Notes under the pieces: model-generated
Told to the model about the DNA's origin: nothing
Databases searched by the model: none
What the model saw: only the letters and a program-made list of their open reading frames with translations
Assembly (NCBI GenBank): GCA_963826475.1
Contig: CAWGXC010000003.1
Coordinates: 1,116,001 to 1,180,000, forward strand
Length of the DNA stretch: 64,000 nt
Source of the DNA: RHKX01 sp963826475
Lineage (GTDB): Bacteria; Actinomycetota; Thermoleophilia; Solirubrobacterales; 70-9
Direction: 5' to 3'
In this document: piece after piece, positions 16,963 through 27,194 of the stretch
How the letters are laid out: every line of letters starts with the position of its first letter
How positions within the stretch are numbered: the first letter of the stretch is position 1
Made by a program: the position numbers and the translations under genes

Positions 16963-17448
16963 TCAGTTCTGAGCGGCCTCCGCTTCGATCGTCGCGGTCG
17001 CCCCCGAGCCGATCGGCACGCGATGCGGCTGGCGCTGCTCGGGCTTGGGAATTCGGATCTCGAGCACTCCCCGGTCGAAGTTGGCCGCAACCTCGTCGGC
17101 CTCGATCCCGTCCGGAAGGGTGAGCGACCTCGAAAACCGCCCGAAGCTCCGCTCGACCCGGCGATACCCGCGTCCCTCGCCGGTGCGGTCGGCGCGGCGC
17201 TCGCCGGCGACCGTCAGCACGCCGTCCTTGATCTCGATCGACACGTCGTCCTCGGTCAGCCCGGGGAGATCGGCCGTGAGCACGAGCTCGCTCCCCTCCT
17301 CGGCGAGGTCCATCGCGGGAATCCAGCGGGGTGGGCTCCCACCGTTGGCGCTCCTGCCATGGCCGAAGAAACCATCGAAGAGCCTGTTCATCTCCGACTG
17401 CAGCGAGTCGAGCTCGACGGCCGGATCCCATCGAACGAGCGTCGTCAT
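16963..17448 (-). CDS. Small heat-shock protein (Hsp20/alpha-crystallin)
   Basis: An ATP-independent holdase of 161 residues. The alpha-crystallin domain spans about 50-145, with ELVLTADLPGLTEDDVSI and the family A-x-x-x-n-GVL element AANFDRGVLEIRIPKP. The C-terminal IxI-like anchor is weak. Start chosen at ATG 17448 because GGAGG stands 7 bases before it; a longer reading from 17496 has no such site. A consensus promoter and two AACTTGAC direct repeats lie upstream, and a strong terminator follows, so it is a monocistronic stress gene. Confidence 0.92.
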   Translation of the reverse strand: MTTLVRWDPAVELDSLQSEMNRLFDGFFGHGRSANGGSPPRWIPAMDLAEEGSELVLTADLPGLTEDDVSIEIKDGVLTVAGERRADRTGEGRGYRRVERSFGRFSRSLTLPDGIEADEVAANFDRGVLEIRIPKPEQRQPHRVPIGSGATATIEAEAAQN

Positions 17449-17505
17449 GTCGTCACCTCCATCGCTTCCGGTGCCCTGCGGCACAACGCTGGTCAAGTTG
17501 CGACG

Positions 17506-17534
17506 AATTTAAAACCTAAGTCGGTCCGTGTCAA
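17506..17534 (-). promoter_or_regulatory. Consensus promoter of hsp20
   Basis: On the minus strand TTGACA (17534-17529) and TAAATT (17511-17506) are separated by 17 bases, a near-perfect housekeeping promoter. The -35 box overlaps the gpmI stop codon. The octamer AACTTGAC occurs twice (17537-17530 and 17499-17492), 38 bp apart, flanking the promoter; it may be a repressor site, though it does not match the HspR HAIR or CIRCE consensus fully. Confidence 0.65.
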
Positions 17535-19081
17535 GTTTTCTCAACCCGGAGCGAGGATCCGCCCATTTCATCGGGTTTGTCGATTCCCAGCAAGTCGAGG
17601 GCGGTTGGCGAAACGTCGGCCAGGATGCCGCCGCCGCGCAGCTCGATCCCCTCGACCGTCACGACCAGGGGGACGGGATTGGTCGTGTGGGCGGTGTTCG
17701 GCGAGCCGTCGGGCTCGACCATGAACTCGGCGTTTCCGTGGTCAGCCGTGACGATGCAGGCGCCGCCCTTCCCGAGCACTGCTTCGAGGACCGAGCCAAG
17801 GCAGCGGTCGACCTCTTCGATCGCATCGATCGCGGCCTCGACGACGCCGGTGTGACCGACCATGTCGGGATTGGCGAAGTTGATGATCCCGAAGCGGATC
17901 TCCTCGCTGCCCCAGCCCTCGCAAAACGCCGCGGCGGCCGCCGCGGCGCTCATCTGCGGTTTGCGGTCGTAGGTCGGGACGTCGCGCGGCGAATCGACGA
18001 GACGCCGTTCCTCCCCTTTCCATTCGGCCTCGCGCCCGCCGTTGAAGAAATAGGTGACGTGCGCGTACTTCTCCGTCTCGGCGACGTGGAGCTGGCACCC
18101 CCCGGCGTTGCTGATGACTTCGGCAATCGTCGTCGCGGGAGTCCGGGGGGGAAACGCGACCGGGTAGCTCCAGCCGTCGCGGTAGCTGGCCATCGAGGTC
18201 AGCTCGATGCCAGGAGACCCGCCCCGATCGAATTCGTCGAAGTCCGGTTCGCCGAGCGCGGAGACGATCTGGCGCATCCTGTCCGGGCGGAAGTTGAAGG
18301 CGACGACGACGTCTCCGGAGGCCATGCCGTCGTAGTCACCGAGCACCGTCGGCTTGATGAACTCGTCCGTGACCTCGCTGCGGTAGGCGCTCTCGATGGC
18401 CTCGGCGGCGGAAGCGGCCCGCTCGCCCTCGGCATGAACGAGCGCGTCGAAGGCGAGCTTCGTCCGCTCCCAGCGACGATCCCGGTCCATCGCGTAGTAG
18501 CGACCGCTGACCGTGCCGATCCTGCCGGCGCTGCGGAGCCAGCGCTCGGCTTCCTCGACGTACCTGGCACCGCCGCTCGGGCTCGTGTCGCGACCATCGG
18601 TGAACGCGTGAAGGATCACGTCGGGGACGCCCTCCGCTGCGGCGAGCTCGACACAGGCCTCGATGTGCCCCCATCCGGAGTGGACGCCGCCATCGGAGAC
18701 GAGGCCCATCAGGTGCAGCCGGCCGCGCGGGCTCTCGCGGGCTCGCTCGCAAGCCGCCAGCAGCGCCTCGTTCTCGAAGAAGCTGCCGTCCGCGATCGCC
18801 CCATCGATCCGGGCGAGGTCCTGCTTGACGACCGAGCCCGCCCCCAGGTTCAGATGGCCGACCTCGGAGTTGCCCATCTGGCCATCGGGAAGACCGACGT
18901 CGGCACCGGACGCCGAGAGCTGCGTGTGCGGATAGCGCTCCCAGATCTCGTCGAACACCGGCGTGTCCGCCAGGGAGACGGCGTTGCCGGGGCCGGGGTC
19001 AGCGAGGCCCCAGCCGTCGAGGATGACGAGCGCCACCCCGGGAACCGGGATCTCCCGCGGACCCCCGCCGAGGGCGCTCAT
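17531..19081 (-). CDS. gpmI: 2,3-bisphosphoglycerate-independent phosphoglycerate mutase
   Basis: This dimanganese enzyme interconverts 3- and 2-phosphoglycerate in glycolysis. The alkaline-phosphatase-like core starts with LVILDGWGLADPGPGNAV and carries the nucleophile serine in GQMGNSEVGH. Late motifs GHTGVVEAA and TADHGNAE hold metal ligands. The start ATG 19081 is preceded by GGGGGA; a longer reading adds only a Ser/Arg-rich stretch overlapping tpiA. It is the last gene of the gap-pgk-tpiA-gpmI operon, 516 residues. Confidence 0.95.
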   Translation of the reverse strand: MSALGGGPREIPVPGVALVILDGWGLADPGPGNAVSLADTPVFDEIWERYPHTQLSASGADVGLPDGQMGNSEVGHLNLGAGSVVKQDLARIDGAIADGSFFENEALLAACERARESPRGRLHLMGLVSDGGVHSGWGHIEACVELAAAEGVPDVILHAFTDGRDTSPSGGARYVEEAERWLRSAGRIGTVSGRYYAMDRDRRWERTKLAFDALVHAEGERAASAAEAIESAYRSEVTDEFIKPTVLGDYDGMASGDVVVAFNFRPDRMRQIVSALGEPDFDEFDRGGSPGIELTSMASYRDGWSYPVAFPPRTPATTIAEVISNAGGCQLHVAETEKYAHVTYFFNGGREAEWKGEERRLVDSPRDVPTYDRKPQMSAAAAAAAFCEGWGSEEIRFGIINFANPDMVGHTGVVEAAIDAIEEVDRCLGSVLEAVLGKGGACIVTADHGNAEFMVEPDGSPNTAHTTNPVPLVVTVEGIELRGGGILADVSPTALDLLGIDKPDEMGGSSLRVEKT

Positions 19082-19097
19082 CGAGGGTCCCCCACCT

Positions 19098-19850
19098 TCA
19101 GGCCGCCTCGACGATCGCGGCGAAGTCGTCGGGGTCGAGGGCGGCCCCACCGACCAGCGCGCCATCGATCTCGCCCCGTCCGAGCAACTCGGCGGCGTTC
19201 GCCGGCTTGACCGATCCGCCGTAGAGGATCCGGATGCGCTCGCCCTCGCCCTCGTCGCGGGCGCCGATCAGCGCCCGCAGGAAGCCGCAGGCGTCCTCCG
19301 CCTGGCCTGGCGAGGCGGTCTTGCCGGTGCCGATGGCCCAGATCGGCTCGTAGGCGATGATGATCTCGCCAAGGCGCCCGGAATCAACGCGTGAGAGGCC
19401 CGCATCGAGCTGCCGGCGCAGAACCCGGTCGGTGTCGTCGCACTCGCGCTGCTCGTCCGTCTCCCCGACGCAGAGGATCGGGGTCAGCCCGCCCTCGAGC
19501 GCAACCTTGACCTTGTGTGCCAGCGCCTCGTCCGTCTCCCCGAAGAGCTGTCGGCGCTCCGAGTGACCGAGCACGACCGCGCTCGCGCCGACGTCGCGGA
19601 GCATCGACGCCGATACCTCGCCCGTGTAGGCGCCGCTCTCGGCGAAGTGCATGTTCTGGGCGGCGACCTCGACCGGCCCGGTCGAGCAGAGCTCCGCGAC
19701 GAGCGGCACGGCGAAGTACGGCGGGCAGATGATCACCTCGGCGCCCGTCCCCTCGATTCGCGGCAGCAGTCGGTCGCAGAAATCGCGCGCCTCGCCGAGG
19801 CTCTTGTTCATCTTCCAGTTGGCGGCGATGACCGGGATCCGTTCGCTCAT
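19098..19850 (-). CDS. tpiA: Triosephosphate isomerase
   Basis: TpiA interconverts dihydroxyacetone phosphate and glyceraldehyde 3-phosphate. The family signature AYEPIWAIGTGKTA contains the catalytic Glu, the catalytic His lies in LGHSERRQLFGE, and ANWKMNK carries the N-terminal Lys. ILYGGSVKP forms the phosphate loop. At 250 residues it has normal length. Its ATG overlaps the pgk stop (ATGA). Confidence 0.97.
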   Translation of the reverse strand: MSERIPVIAANWKMNKSLGEARDFCDRLLPRIEGTGAEVIICPPYFAVPLVAELCSTGPVEVAAQNMHFAESGAYTGEVSASMLRDVGASAVVLGHSERRQLFGETDEALAHKVKVALEGGLTPILCVGETDEQRECDDTDRVLRRQLDAGLSRVDSGRLGEIIIAYEPIWAIGTGKTASPGQAEDACGFLRALIGARDEGEGERIRILYGGSVKPANAAELLGRGEIDGALVGGAALDPDDFAAIVEAA

Positions 19851-21061
19851 GCGGCCTCCCCTTCGTCGAGCAGAGCCTCGACGCCGGGCAGTGGCTTGCC
19901 CTCGATCAGCTCGAGCGAAGCTCCCCCTCCGGTCGATAGCCAGCTGACCCGATCAGCGAGGCCGAAGCCCGCGAGGGCGGCGGCGGAGTCTCCCCCGCCG
20001 ACGATCGTCGTCCCGCCCGAGTCCGCGACGGCGTCCGCGATGGTGCGCGTCCCGGCCGCGAACGGCTCGAGCTCGAAGGCGCCCATCGGGCCGTTCCAGA
20101 AGACGGTTCCGGCGGTGAGGATCGAATCCGCATAGGTCTTCGCGGTTTCCGGGCCGATGTCGAGCCCCATCATCCCCTCCGGAACATCGACTCCCGCGAG
20201 AGCGTGGGGCTCCGAGTCCGCGGAGAACCGCTCGCCGAGCACCAGGTCGGTCGGAAGGCGCAGCTCGCAGTCGGAGGAGGCAGCCATCTCGAGCGCGTTG
20301 CGGGCGAGCTCGATTCCCTCCTCCTCGACCAGCGAGTCGCCGGTCGCGCGGCCCTGGGCGCGGAAGAAGCTGAAGCACATCGCGCCGCCGATGAGGATTT
20401 CGTCGGCGAGGTCGAGAAAGCGCTCGATGACGGCGACCTTGTCGGTCACCTTGGCGCCGCCGAGGACGACGACCAGCGGCTTGGCGGGCTCGTCGAGGAC
20501 CGCGGTCAGCTCCCGCACCTCGCGCTCGAGCAGCAACCCGGCGTAGGCGGGCAGATGCTTCGCGACACCCTCCGTGCTGGCGTGAGCGCGGTGGGCGGCG
20601 CCGAAGGCGTCATTGACGTAGACGTCGGCTAGATTCGCAAGCGCGGTCGCAAGATCGGGGTCGTTCCTCTTCTCCCCGGCCTCGTAACGCGTGTTCTCGA
20701 GCAGGAGCACGCCGCCGCGCTCCAGCGCTTCGGCGGCCGCCTCGACCTCCGGCCCGACGATGGCCGGAGCAAGCGCCACATCGATGCCGAGCAGCTCGCC
20801 GAGCCGGGCGGCGACGGGCTTCATCGAGAGCGCGGGATCGTGGTCCTTCGGCCGGCCCAGGTGGGAGCACAGCACGATCGACGCGCCGCGCTCGCGGAGC
20901 AGCTCGATCGTCGGCAGCGCGGCTCGGATTCGCGTGTCGTCGGCGACCTCTCCGTCCTCGAGCGGGACGTTGAGGTCGCTGCGCAGCAGAACTCGGCGGC
21001 CCTCGACGTCGGCGTCCCGCACCGATGCCTTGGCGAACCGCCCTCGTTCGGTCACGGGCAC
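19847..21061 (-). CDS. pgk: Phosphoglycerate kinase
   Basis: Pgk makes ATP from 1,3-bisphosphoglycerate. The signature LLRSDLNVPLEDG is near the N-terminus, VVVLGGAKVTDK is in the hinge/nucleotide domain, and the terminal GGGDSAAAL motif is present. Length 404 is typical. It lies 13 bp after gap and overlaps tpiA, within the glycolytic operon. Confidence 0.97.
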   Translation of the reverse strand: MPVTERGRFAKASVRDADVEGRRVLLRSDLNVPLEDGEVADDTRIRAALPTIELLRERGASIVLCSHLGRPKDHDPALSMKPVAARLGELLGIDVALAPAIVGPEVEAAAEALERGGVLLLENTRYEAGEKRNDPDLATALANLADVYVNDAFGAAHRAHASTEGVAKHLPAYAGLLLEREVRELTAVLDEPAKPLVVVLGGAKVTDKVAVIERFLDLADEILIGGAMCFSFFRAQGRATGDSLVEEEGIELARNALEMAASSDCELRLPTDLVLGERFSADSEPHALAGVDVPEGMMGLDIGPETAKTYADSILTAGTVFWNGPMGAFELEPFAAGTRTIADAVADSGGTTIVGGGDSAAALAGFGLADRVSWLSTGGGASLELIEGKPLPGVEALLDEGEAA

Positions 21062-21074
21062 TACCGATGCCCGC

Positions 21075-22073
<999 letters not shown>

Positions 22074-22170
22074 CGTTCCTCCTAGGTTGATTGCCTGATA
22101 GCGCCGCTTCCCCAAGCCGCGGGCCATAACCCTACGGGGAGCGCGGTCCGCCCGTCAGCGAGGGAGCCGA

Positions 22171-22944
22171 TCACTCGCCCTTCGGGGCCCAGCGGAAGAA
22201 CCTCACCGCGAGCAGCAGGCCGGCGACTCCCCAGGCGGCGACGATCGCAAGCTGCCCCCACTCGAACCCGGCACCCGTCGTCGCCGGGTCGTAGGCGGTC
22301 AGGAAGGCCTCGAAGAACGGTCGGATCGGGAAGACGGATGCGAGGTTGAGGACTCCGTCGGGGATCTCGCTCTCGGGGATGAAGACCCCGGAGAGGAAGT
22401 AGAGCGGCAGCACCGTCGCGTTCGTGATCGGCGGCGCCGCATCCTCGTTGGGAATGACGGCGGTGAGGGCGAAGCCGATGCAGCAGAAGGCGAACGTGCC
22501 GACGATCAGGGTCACGAGCACGGCCGGCAGCGTGTTCGTCGGAAAGGGGACTCCATAGAGGACGCGGCCGAGGACCGTGAGCACGACGACCATCACGACC
22601 GAGATGACCAACGCCTGCGCGACCCGCCCGGCGATGTAGGTGGCGGGCGGAAGCGGCGTGCCGCGGAGCCGCTTCAGGCGACCGCTTTCACGCGCCTCCA
22701 CCACCCGCATGGCGACTCCGACCAGGCAGGCGGAGACGACCGCGAGCGTGACGATCCCTGGCACGTAATAGGCGGACACCTTGAGATCACCGCGGCTCTG
22801 GAGCGTGTCGCTGCCGAAGATCGAGGCGAAGATCAGCAGGAAGATCACCGGCAGCATGACGGTGAAGAAGACGGCCGCCGGAGAACGCCAGAAGATTCGC
22901 TGGTCGTAGCGGAATTGGTGGATCAGCAGGGCAACTCCACTCAT
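22171..22944 (-). CDS. ABC-2 type transporter permease
   Basis: A six-helix membrane protein of 257 residues of the ABC-2 export family, with RSPAAVFFTVMLPVIFLLIF at the first helix and the typical LPLYFLSGVFIPESEIP segment before the last helices. With the ATPase encoded just upstream (4-bp overlap) it would form a homodimeric or heterotetrameric exporter of a drug, lipid or polysaccharide. The cargo cannot be told from sequence. Confidence 0.88.
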   Translation of the reverse strand: MSGVALLIHQFRYDQRIFWRSPAAVFFTVMLPVIFLLIFASIFGSDTLQSRGDLKVSAYYVPGIVTLAVVSACLVGVAMRVVEARESGRLKRLRGTPLPPATYIAGRVAQALVISVVMVVVLTVLGRVLYGVPFPTNTLPAVLVTLIVGTFAFCCIGFALTAVIPNEDAAPPITNATVLPLYFLSGVFIPESEIPDGVLNLASVFPIRPFFEAFLTAYDPATTGAGFEWGQLAIVAAWGVAGLLLAVRFFRWAPKGE

Positions 22945-23864
22945 CTCGGCTCCACCTCGCCCTCGGCCGTCAGGCGCAGGTAGACGTCCTCGAGGCTCGG
23001 CCGACGAACCTCGAGGTGTTCGATCCCCACCCCGCGCTCGAGCGCCCAGCCGGTCAGGTCGTGGAGGGCTTTGACCGGTTCGACGCTGCGGATGATCACG
23101 TGGCCGTTGGAGCCGGCGGCCGGCTCGCCGAGGGAGTCAGGGAGCTCGGCGGCCGTGATGCCGCCGGCGAGCTCGAACGAGACCTCGGTCGCGGCGTCGG
23201 CACGGCCGCCGAGATCGTCGGGCGTGCCGGTGGCGACGATGACCCCGTTGGCGATCACGGCGACACGATCGGCGAGCGCCTGCGCCTCGTCCATGTAGTG
23301 AGTGGTCAGAAAGACGGTCTTGCCGAGCTCGCGAAGCCCGGCGATCACCTCCCAGGCCTGGCGGCGGGCCGTGGGGTCGAAGCCCGTCGTCGGCTCATCG
23401 AGGAAGAGCAGCTCGGCGTCCCCGATCAAGGCAACCGCTACGTCGAGGCGCCGCTGCTGGCCGCCTGAGAGCTTCGCCGCCCGCACCTCGCTCTTTTCGC
23501 CCAAGCCGACGAGATCGATCGTCTCCTCGACCCCGCGCGGGTCGCGGTAATAACCGGCGAACATCTCGAGCGTCTCCCGGACGGTCAGCGCCGGCTCCAT
23601 CCGGCACTCCTGCAGGACGAAGCCGATCCGGCTGCGCCACGCCGCGTCGGCGCCCTCCGGGTCGGAGCCGAGAACGGAGACCTCTCCCCCACTGCGGTTC
23701 CGGTAGCCCTCCATGATCTCCACGGTCGTCGTCTTCCCGGCACCGTTGGGACCGAGGAAGGCGAAGATCTCGCCGCGTTCGACCTCGAGATCGACCCCGC
23801 GGACCGCCTCGAAGTCGCCATACGACTTGTGCAGGTCCCTGACGCTGATCACCGGATCGCTCAC
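22941..23864 (-). CDS. ABC transporter ATP-binding protein (DrrA-like)
   Basis: The nucleotide-binding domain shows Walker A GPNGAGKTTT, the signature LSGGQQRRLDVA, Walker B LLFLDEPTTGFDP and the H-loop TTHYMDEAQ. A C-terminal extension (about 225-307), common in DrrA/CcmA-type exporters, ends in SLEDVYLRLT. It is 8 bp downstream of uvrC and overlaps its permease partner; cotranscription with uvrC is likely by spacing alone. Length 307. Confidence 0.9.
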   Translation of the reverse strand: MSDPVISVRDLHKSYGDFEAVRGVDLEVERGEIFAFLGPNGAGKTTTVEIMEGYRNRSGGEVSVLGSDPEGADAAWRSRIGFVLQECRMEPALTVRETLEMFAGYYRDPRGVEETIDLVGLGEKSEVRAAKLSGGQQRRLDVAVALIGDAELLFLDEPTTGFDPTARRQAWEVIAGLRELGKTVFLTTHYMDEAQALADRVAVIANGVIVATGTPDDLGGRADAATEVSFELAGGITAAELPDSLGEPAAGSNGHVIIRSVEPVKALHDLTGWALERGVGIEHLEVRRPSLEDVYLRLTAEGEVEPR

Positions 23865-23872
23865 GACCCCGA

Positions 23873-25792
23873 TTATGAACGGCCGCTCATCCCCGCCTCC
23901 TCCGAGGAAGGCGTCGCTCCGGTCTTGTTGAGCTGACGATGGATGTCGCGAGCGAGCTTTCCCGGGATCCCGGGAACCGCCTCGAGCTCCTCCCGCGAGG
24001 CGCTCAGAAACCGCTCGGGGGAGCCGAAGTGGCTCAGCAGGGCGCGCTTGCGAACCGGGCCGACGCCGCGCAGGCCGTCGAGGACGGAGCCGGTCATGGA
24101 TCTGGTTCGGCGCTTGCGGTGCAGGTCCAGCGCGAAGCGGTGGGCCTCGTCGCGAACGCGCTGTAACAGGCGCGACGCCTCAGAATCGGGGGCGATCGGC
24201 AACGGTGAGGAACGGCCCGGGACGTAGACCTCCTCGAGCCGCTTGGCGAGGGAGACGACCGTCGCCCCGCGCTCGATCAACGGCTCCAGCGCCTTGATCC
24301 CGGCAGCCAGCTGGCCCTTTCCTCCATCGATCATGATCAGCCCGGGCAGGCTGGCGAAGCTCTTGTCGAGCTTTGGATCGTGCGGCGATCGCTCTCCCTC
24401 TGAGACGTACCTGGCGAGTCGCCGCGAGAGGACCTCGTCCATTGATGCGAAGTCGTCGGGACCCTCGGTGCGCCCGCGGATGTTGAAGCGGCGGTAGTCG
24501 GACTTCTTCGGTGCACCGCCTTCGAAGACGACCATCGAGGCGACGGTGTGATCGGGGCCGAGGTTGGAGATGTCGTAGCCCTCGATCCGGATCGGCGGCT
24601 CCTCCATGCCGATCGCCTGCGCAAGCTCGTCCAGAGCCTCCGTGCGCTCACGCCGACGGCGCTCGCGGCGCAGCTTGTCCTGGGCGAGGGCGAGCCTGGC
24701 GTTGCGCTCGGCGAGCTCGCGCAGCCGGCGCTTGTCGCCGCGCTCGGCGGCTCGCACCTCGACCGCCGTCCCTCGCCGCCTCGTCAGCGCCTCGGCGAGC
24801 AGCCGCACGCTGCCCGAGAGCTCCGGGCCCACGACGACGAGCGGCGGAACCGATGGCGCCGCCTCGTAGTACTGGGCGACGAACTGCTCCGCAACCTCGG
24901 TGATGTCCCGCTCGCCGTTGTTGTCGAGATAGAAGCCCTGGCGCTCGGCGAGCACCCCGTCGCGCACCTGGAAGACCTGCGCATTCGCCTCCGTCCCCTC
25001 GACCGCTACGCCGATCATGTCGGCTGTCCCGACGCTCTCACCGGCGACGCGCTGGCGCTCCATCAACGAACTGACCGCCTGCAGGCGGTCGCGGAACAGG
25101 GCCGCGCGCTCGAACTCGTGGCTCTCCGCGGCCTCGTTCATCTTCTCCTTGAGGTCACGCTCGACGTCGCGGTAGCGGCCGGAGAGGAAACGCCGGATGG
25201 CCTCGATCCCTCGCCTGTACTCCTCGGCGTCGATATAGCCGACGCAGGGGGCTCCGCAGCGCTTTATGTAGTAATCGAGGCAGGGAACGCCGGAGCGGCG
25301 ACCCGGCTCCGGTCCCTCGCAGGTGCGGTACTGGAAGAGCTTGCCGAGCAGCTCGAGCGTCTCTCGCACCCGGCGAGCGTTGGCGTAGGGCCCGAAGTAG
25401 ACGCGGTTGGGGCGGTGGCGCTCGCGGGTGAAGTAGACGCGCGGATACTCCTCCTCGAGGCTGATCCCGATGTAGGGATAGGACTTGTCGTCGCGGAGCT
25501 TGACGTTGAGGACCGGGCGGTGGCGCTTGATGAACTGCTGTTCAGCCAGCAGCGCCTCGGCCTCCGTCTCGGTGACCATGAAGTCAATGGACTCGATCTC
25601 GTCCTTGAGCTGACCGAGGGTCGACCGGCTGGAGAAGTGCTGCGCCACGCGCTTGCGGATCGACAGCGACTTGCCGACGTAGACGACCCTGCCGTCGCCA
25701 TCGGCGAAGATGTAGATCCCGGGCGCGTCGGGCAGCTTCTTCCGCTGCTCATCGATCTCCGCGCGGCGGCGTTTGCGCTCGTCGCTGCTCAC
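23873..25792 (-). CDS. uvrC: UvrABC system protein C
   Basis: UvrC makes the dual incisions of nucleotide excision repair. Domains in order: GIY-YIG nuclease (about 20-100, with GIYIFADGDGRVVYVGKS), a Cys-containing region, the UVR UvrB-binding motif near 210-245, the RNase H-like endonuclease with GYDISNLGPDHTVASMV, and a C-terminal double helix-hairpin-helix (GLRGVGPVRKRALL, AVPGIPGKLA). The start is GTG 25792, giving 639 residues. TACAGT ends 7 bases before the GTG, so the message may be nearly leaderless. Confidence 0.95.
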   Translation of the reverse strand: MSSDERKRRRAEIDEQRKKLPDAPGIYIFADGDGRVVYVGKSLSIRKRVAQHFSSRSTLGQLKDEIESIDFMVTETEAEALLAEQQFIKRHRPVLNVKLRDDKSYPYIGISLEEEYPRVYFTRERHRPNRVYFGPYANARRVRETLELLGKLFQYRTCEGPEPGRRSGVPCLDYYIKRCGAPCVGYIDAEEYRRGIEAIRRFLSGRYRDVERDLKEKMNEAAESHEFERAALFRDRLQAVSSLMERQRVAGESVGTADMIGVAVEGTEANAQVFQVRDGVLAERQGFYLDNNGERDITEVAEQFVAQYYEAAPSVPPLVVVGPELSGSVRLLAEALTRRRGTAVEVRAAERGDKRRLRELAERNARLALAQDKLRRERRRRERTEALDELAQAIGMEEPPIRIEGYDISNLGPDHTVASMVVFEGGAPKKSDYRRFNIRGRTEGPDDFASMDEVLSRRLARYVSEGERSPHDPKLDKSFASLPGLIMIDGGKGQLAAGIKALEPLIERGATVVSLAKRLEEVYVPGRSSPLPIAPDSEASRLLQRVRDEAHRFALDLHRKRRTRSMTGSVLDGLRGVGPVRKRALLSHFGSPERFLSASREELEAVPGIPGKLARDIHRQLNKTGATPSSEEAGMSGRS

Positions 25793-25862
25793 CCTTTCAA
25801 CTGTAGGGAGGCCCCCCGGCGTACACTCGCGACCGCCCGGCACCCAAGACGACGAGGAGCGG

Positions 25863-26684
25863 ATGAGCGATTCACCGACACCACCAGAGCTGAACACGAT
25901 GCGCTTCGAGAAGCGCGACGCGGTGGGCATCCTGACCCTCGACCGCCCCAAGGAGCTCAACGCGATGAGCCCCGAGATGATCGGCGAGCTCGCAGTCATC
26001 GCGCCGTGGCTGGCCGACCGGGCGGACGTCCGCTCGCTCGTGGTCACCGGCGAGGGCCGCGCGTTCTCGGCCGGCGGCGACGTCACCTGGTTCAAGCGCG
26101 GGCTCGGCGATCCCGACGCCGACCTCGTCGCAGAGGTCCGCCACGGGGCCGACGTCCTGCACCAGGCGATCGTCGACTTCCGGCGGATCCCCTATCCGGT
26201 GATCGCCGCGGTCAACGGGCCGGCGGCGGGGGCGGGCTTCTCGCTGGCGCTCATGTGCGATCTGCGAATCGCGTCGGACGCCGCTTTCTTCGTCTGCGCG
26301 TACGGGCGAATCGGCGCCTCTCCCGACGGCGGGATGACCTACTTCCTGCCCCGACTGATCGGCCCGGCCGCGGCCGTCGAGTTGATGCTCGAGGATCCGA
26401 ACCTGACCGCGGCGGAGGCGCTCGAGCGAGGGCTCGTCTCCCAGGTCGTCGAGGCCGACGGCCTGCTCGAGGCCGCCGTCGCGAAGGCTGCCGAGCTCGG
26501 AGCGAAGTCGCCGCATTACACGCGGATGGCCAAGAGCCTCGTCGGGGCCAGCCTCGACAACTCCCTCGCCGATCATCTGCAGCTCGAGCGCCACGGGATC
26601 GCCGACAGCATGGGCACCGAGGATCTGCGCAATGGCGTTGGCAGGTTCTTCGCCGGCGAGACGCCTGAGTTCACGGGCAACTGA
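25863..26684 (+). CDS. Enoyl-CoA hydratase/isomerase family protein (PaaG-like)
   Basis: A crotonase-fold enzyme of 273 residues acting on an acyl-CoA. GRAFSAGGDVTWF and AAVNGPAAGAGFSLAL form the CoA and oxyanion sites. The hydratase glutamates are not conserved; instead GASPDGGMTYFLPRLIG carries an Asp like the PDSGG motif of PaaG-type isomerases. It may thus shift a double bond or open an epoxide-type ring rather than hydrate. ATG 25863 follows GAGGAG. A TACACT box at 25822 is a possible -10. Confidence 0.85.
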   Translation: MSDSPTPPELNTMRFEKRDAVGILTLDRPKELNAMSPEMIGELAVIAPWLADRADVRSLVVTGEGRAFSAGGDVTWFKRGLGDPDADLVAEVRHGADVLHQAIVDFRRIPYPVIAAVNGPAAGAGFSLALMCDLRIASDAAFFVCAYGRIGASPDGGMTYFLPRLIGPAAAVELMLEDPNLTAAEALERGLVSQVVEADGLLEAAVAKAAELGAKSPHYTRMAKSLVGASLDNSLADHLQLERHGIADSMGTEDLRNGVGRFFAGETPEFTGN

Positions 26685-26715
26685 GGAGCCGCGGCTCCGG
26701 TCCCGGAAACCCGGG
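26685..26715 (+). terminator. Two short hairpins after the crotonase gene
   Basis: GGAGCCGCGGCTCC (26685-26698) is a perfect palindrome directly after the stop, and CCCGG-AAAC-CCGGG follows at 26702-26715. There is no T-run, so this would be a weak or Rho-assisted terminator before the cupredoxin gene. Confidence 0.4.
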
Positions 26716-26761
26716 CAGGAGTAGTCTCGGACCGAGTTCCGCGATCCGAGGAGGACACACC

Positions 26762-27190
26762 GTGACCAGGAGACTTCTAGTTGCGTTCGCCGCCCTGGCG
26801 CTCGCGAGCTTCGCCCTCGCGGCCTGCGGCGGCAGCGATGACTCGTCGAGCACGAGCGCCGCCACGACGCCCGCCGATACCACCGGATCAGGCGGCGGCG
26901 GCGGGGAGACGATCGACATCGCCGCCGATCCGAGCGGAGCCCTCGCCTTCACCGAGACGGACCTGACCGCGAAGGCCGGGACCGACACGATCGACTTCGA
27001 CAACGAATCCTCGACCCCCCACAACGTCCAGATCGCGGACGCCGACGGCAACGCCATCGGAGGCACCGACACCATCAGCGGCACCTCCACGTCGACGAGC
27101 GTCGACCTGAAGCCGGGGACCTACACGTTCTTCTGCGACATCCCGGGCCATGAGGACGCCGGGATGAAGGGCACGATCACAGTCAAGTAA
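26762..27190 (+). CDS. Cupredoxin-domain lipoprotein (plastocyanin-like)
   Basis: A probable blue-copper or copper-carrier lipoprotein of 142 residues. The lipobox LASFALAAC ends the signal peptide and a Ser/Thr/Gly linker follows. The cupredoxin domain (about 57-142) has the type-1 copper set: His in STPHNVQ, then Cys, His and Met in FFCDIPGHEDAGM. It starts with GTG 26762 after GAGGAGG. It would sit on the outer membrane face and could pass electrons or copper; no partner oxidase is adjacent. Confidence 0.87.
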   Translation: MTRRLLVAFAALALASFALAACGGSDDSSSTSAATTPADTTGSGGGGGETIDIAADPSGALAFTETDLTAKAGTDTIDFDNESSTPHNVQIADADGNAIGGTDTISGTSTSTSVDLKPGTYTFFCDIPGHEDAGMKGTITVK

Positions 27191-27194
27191 CGGG

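Noticed and set aside
24548..26668. 706-codon plus-strand frame opposite uvrC
   Set aside because: Antisense to a fully motif-supported uvrC; composition is typical of the complementary strand of high-GC genes, then it runs out of frame through the crotonase.
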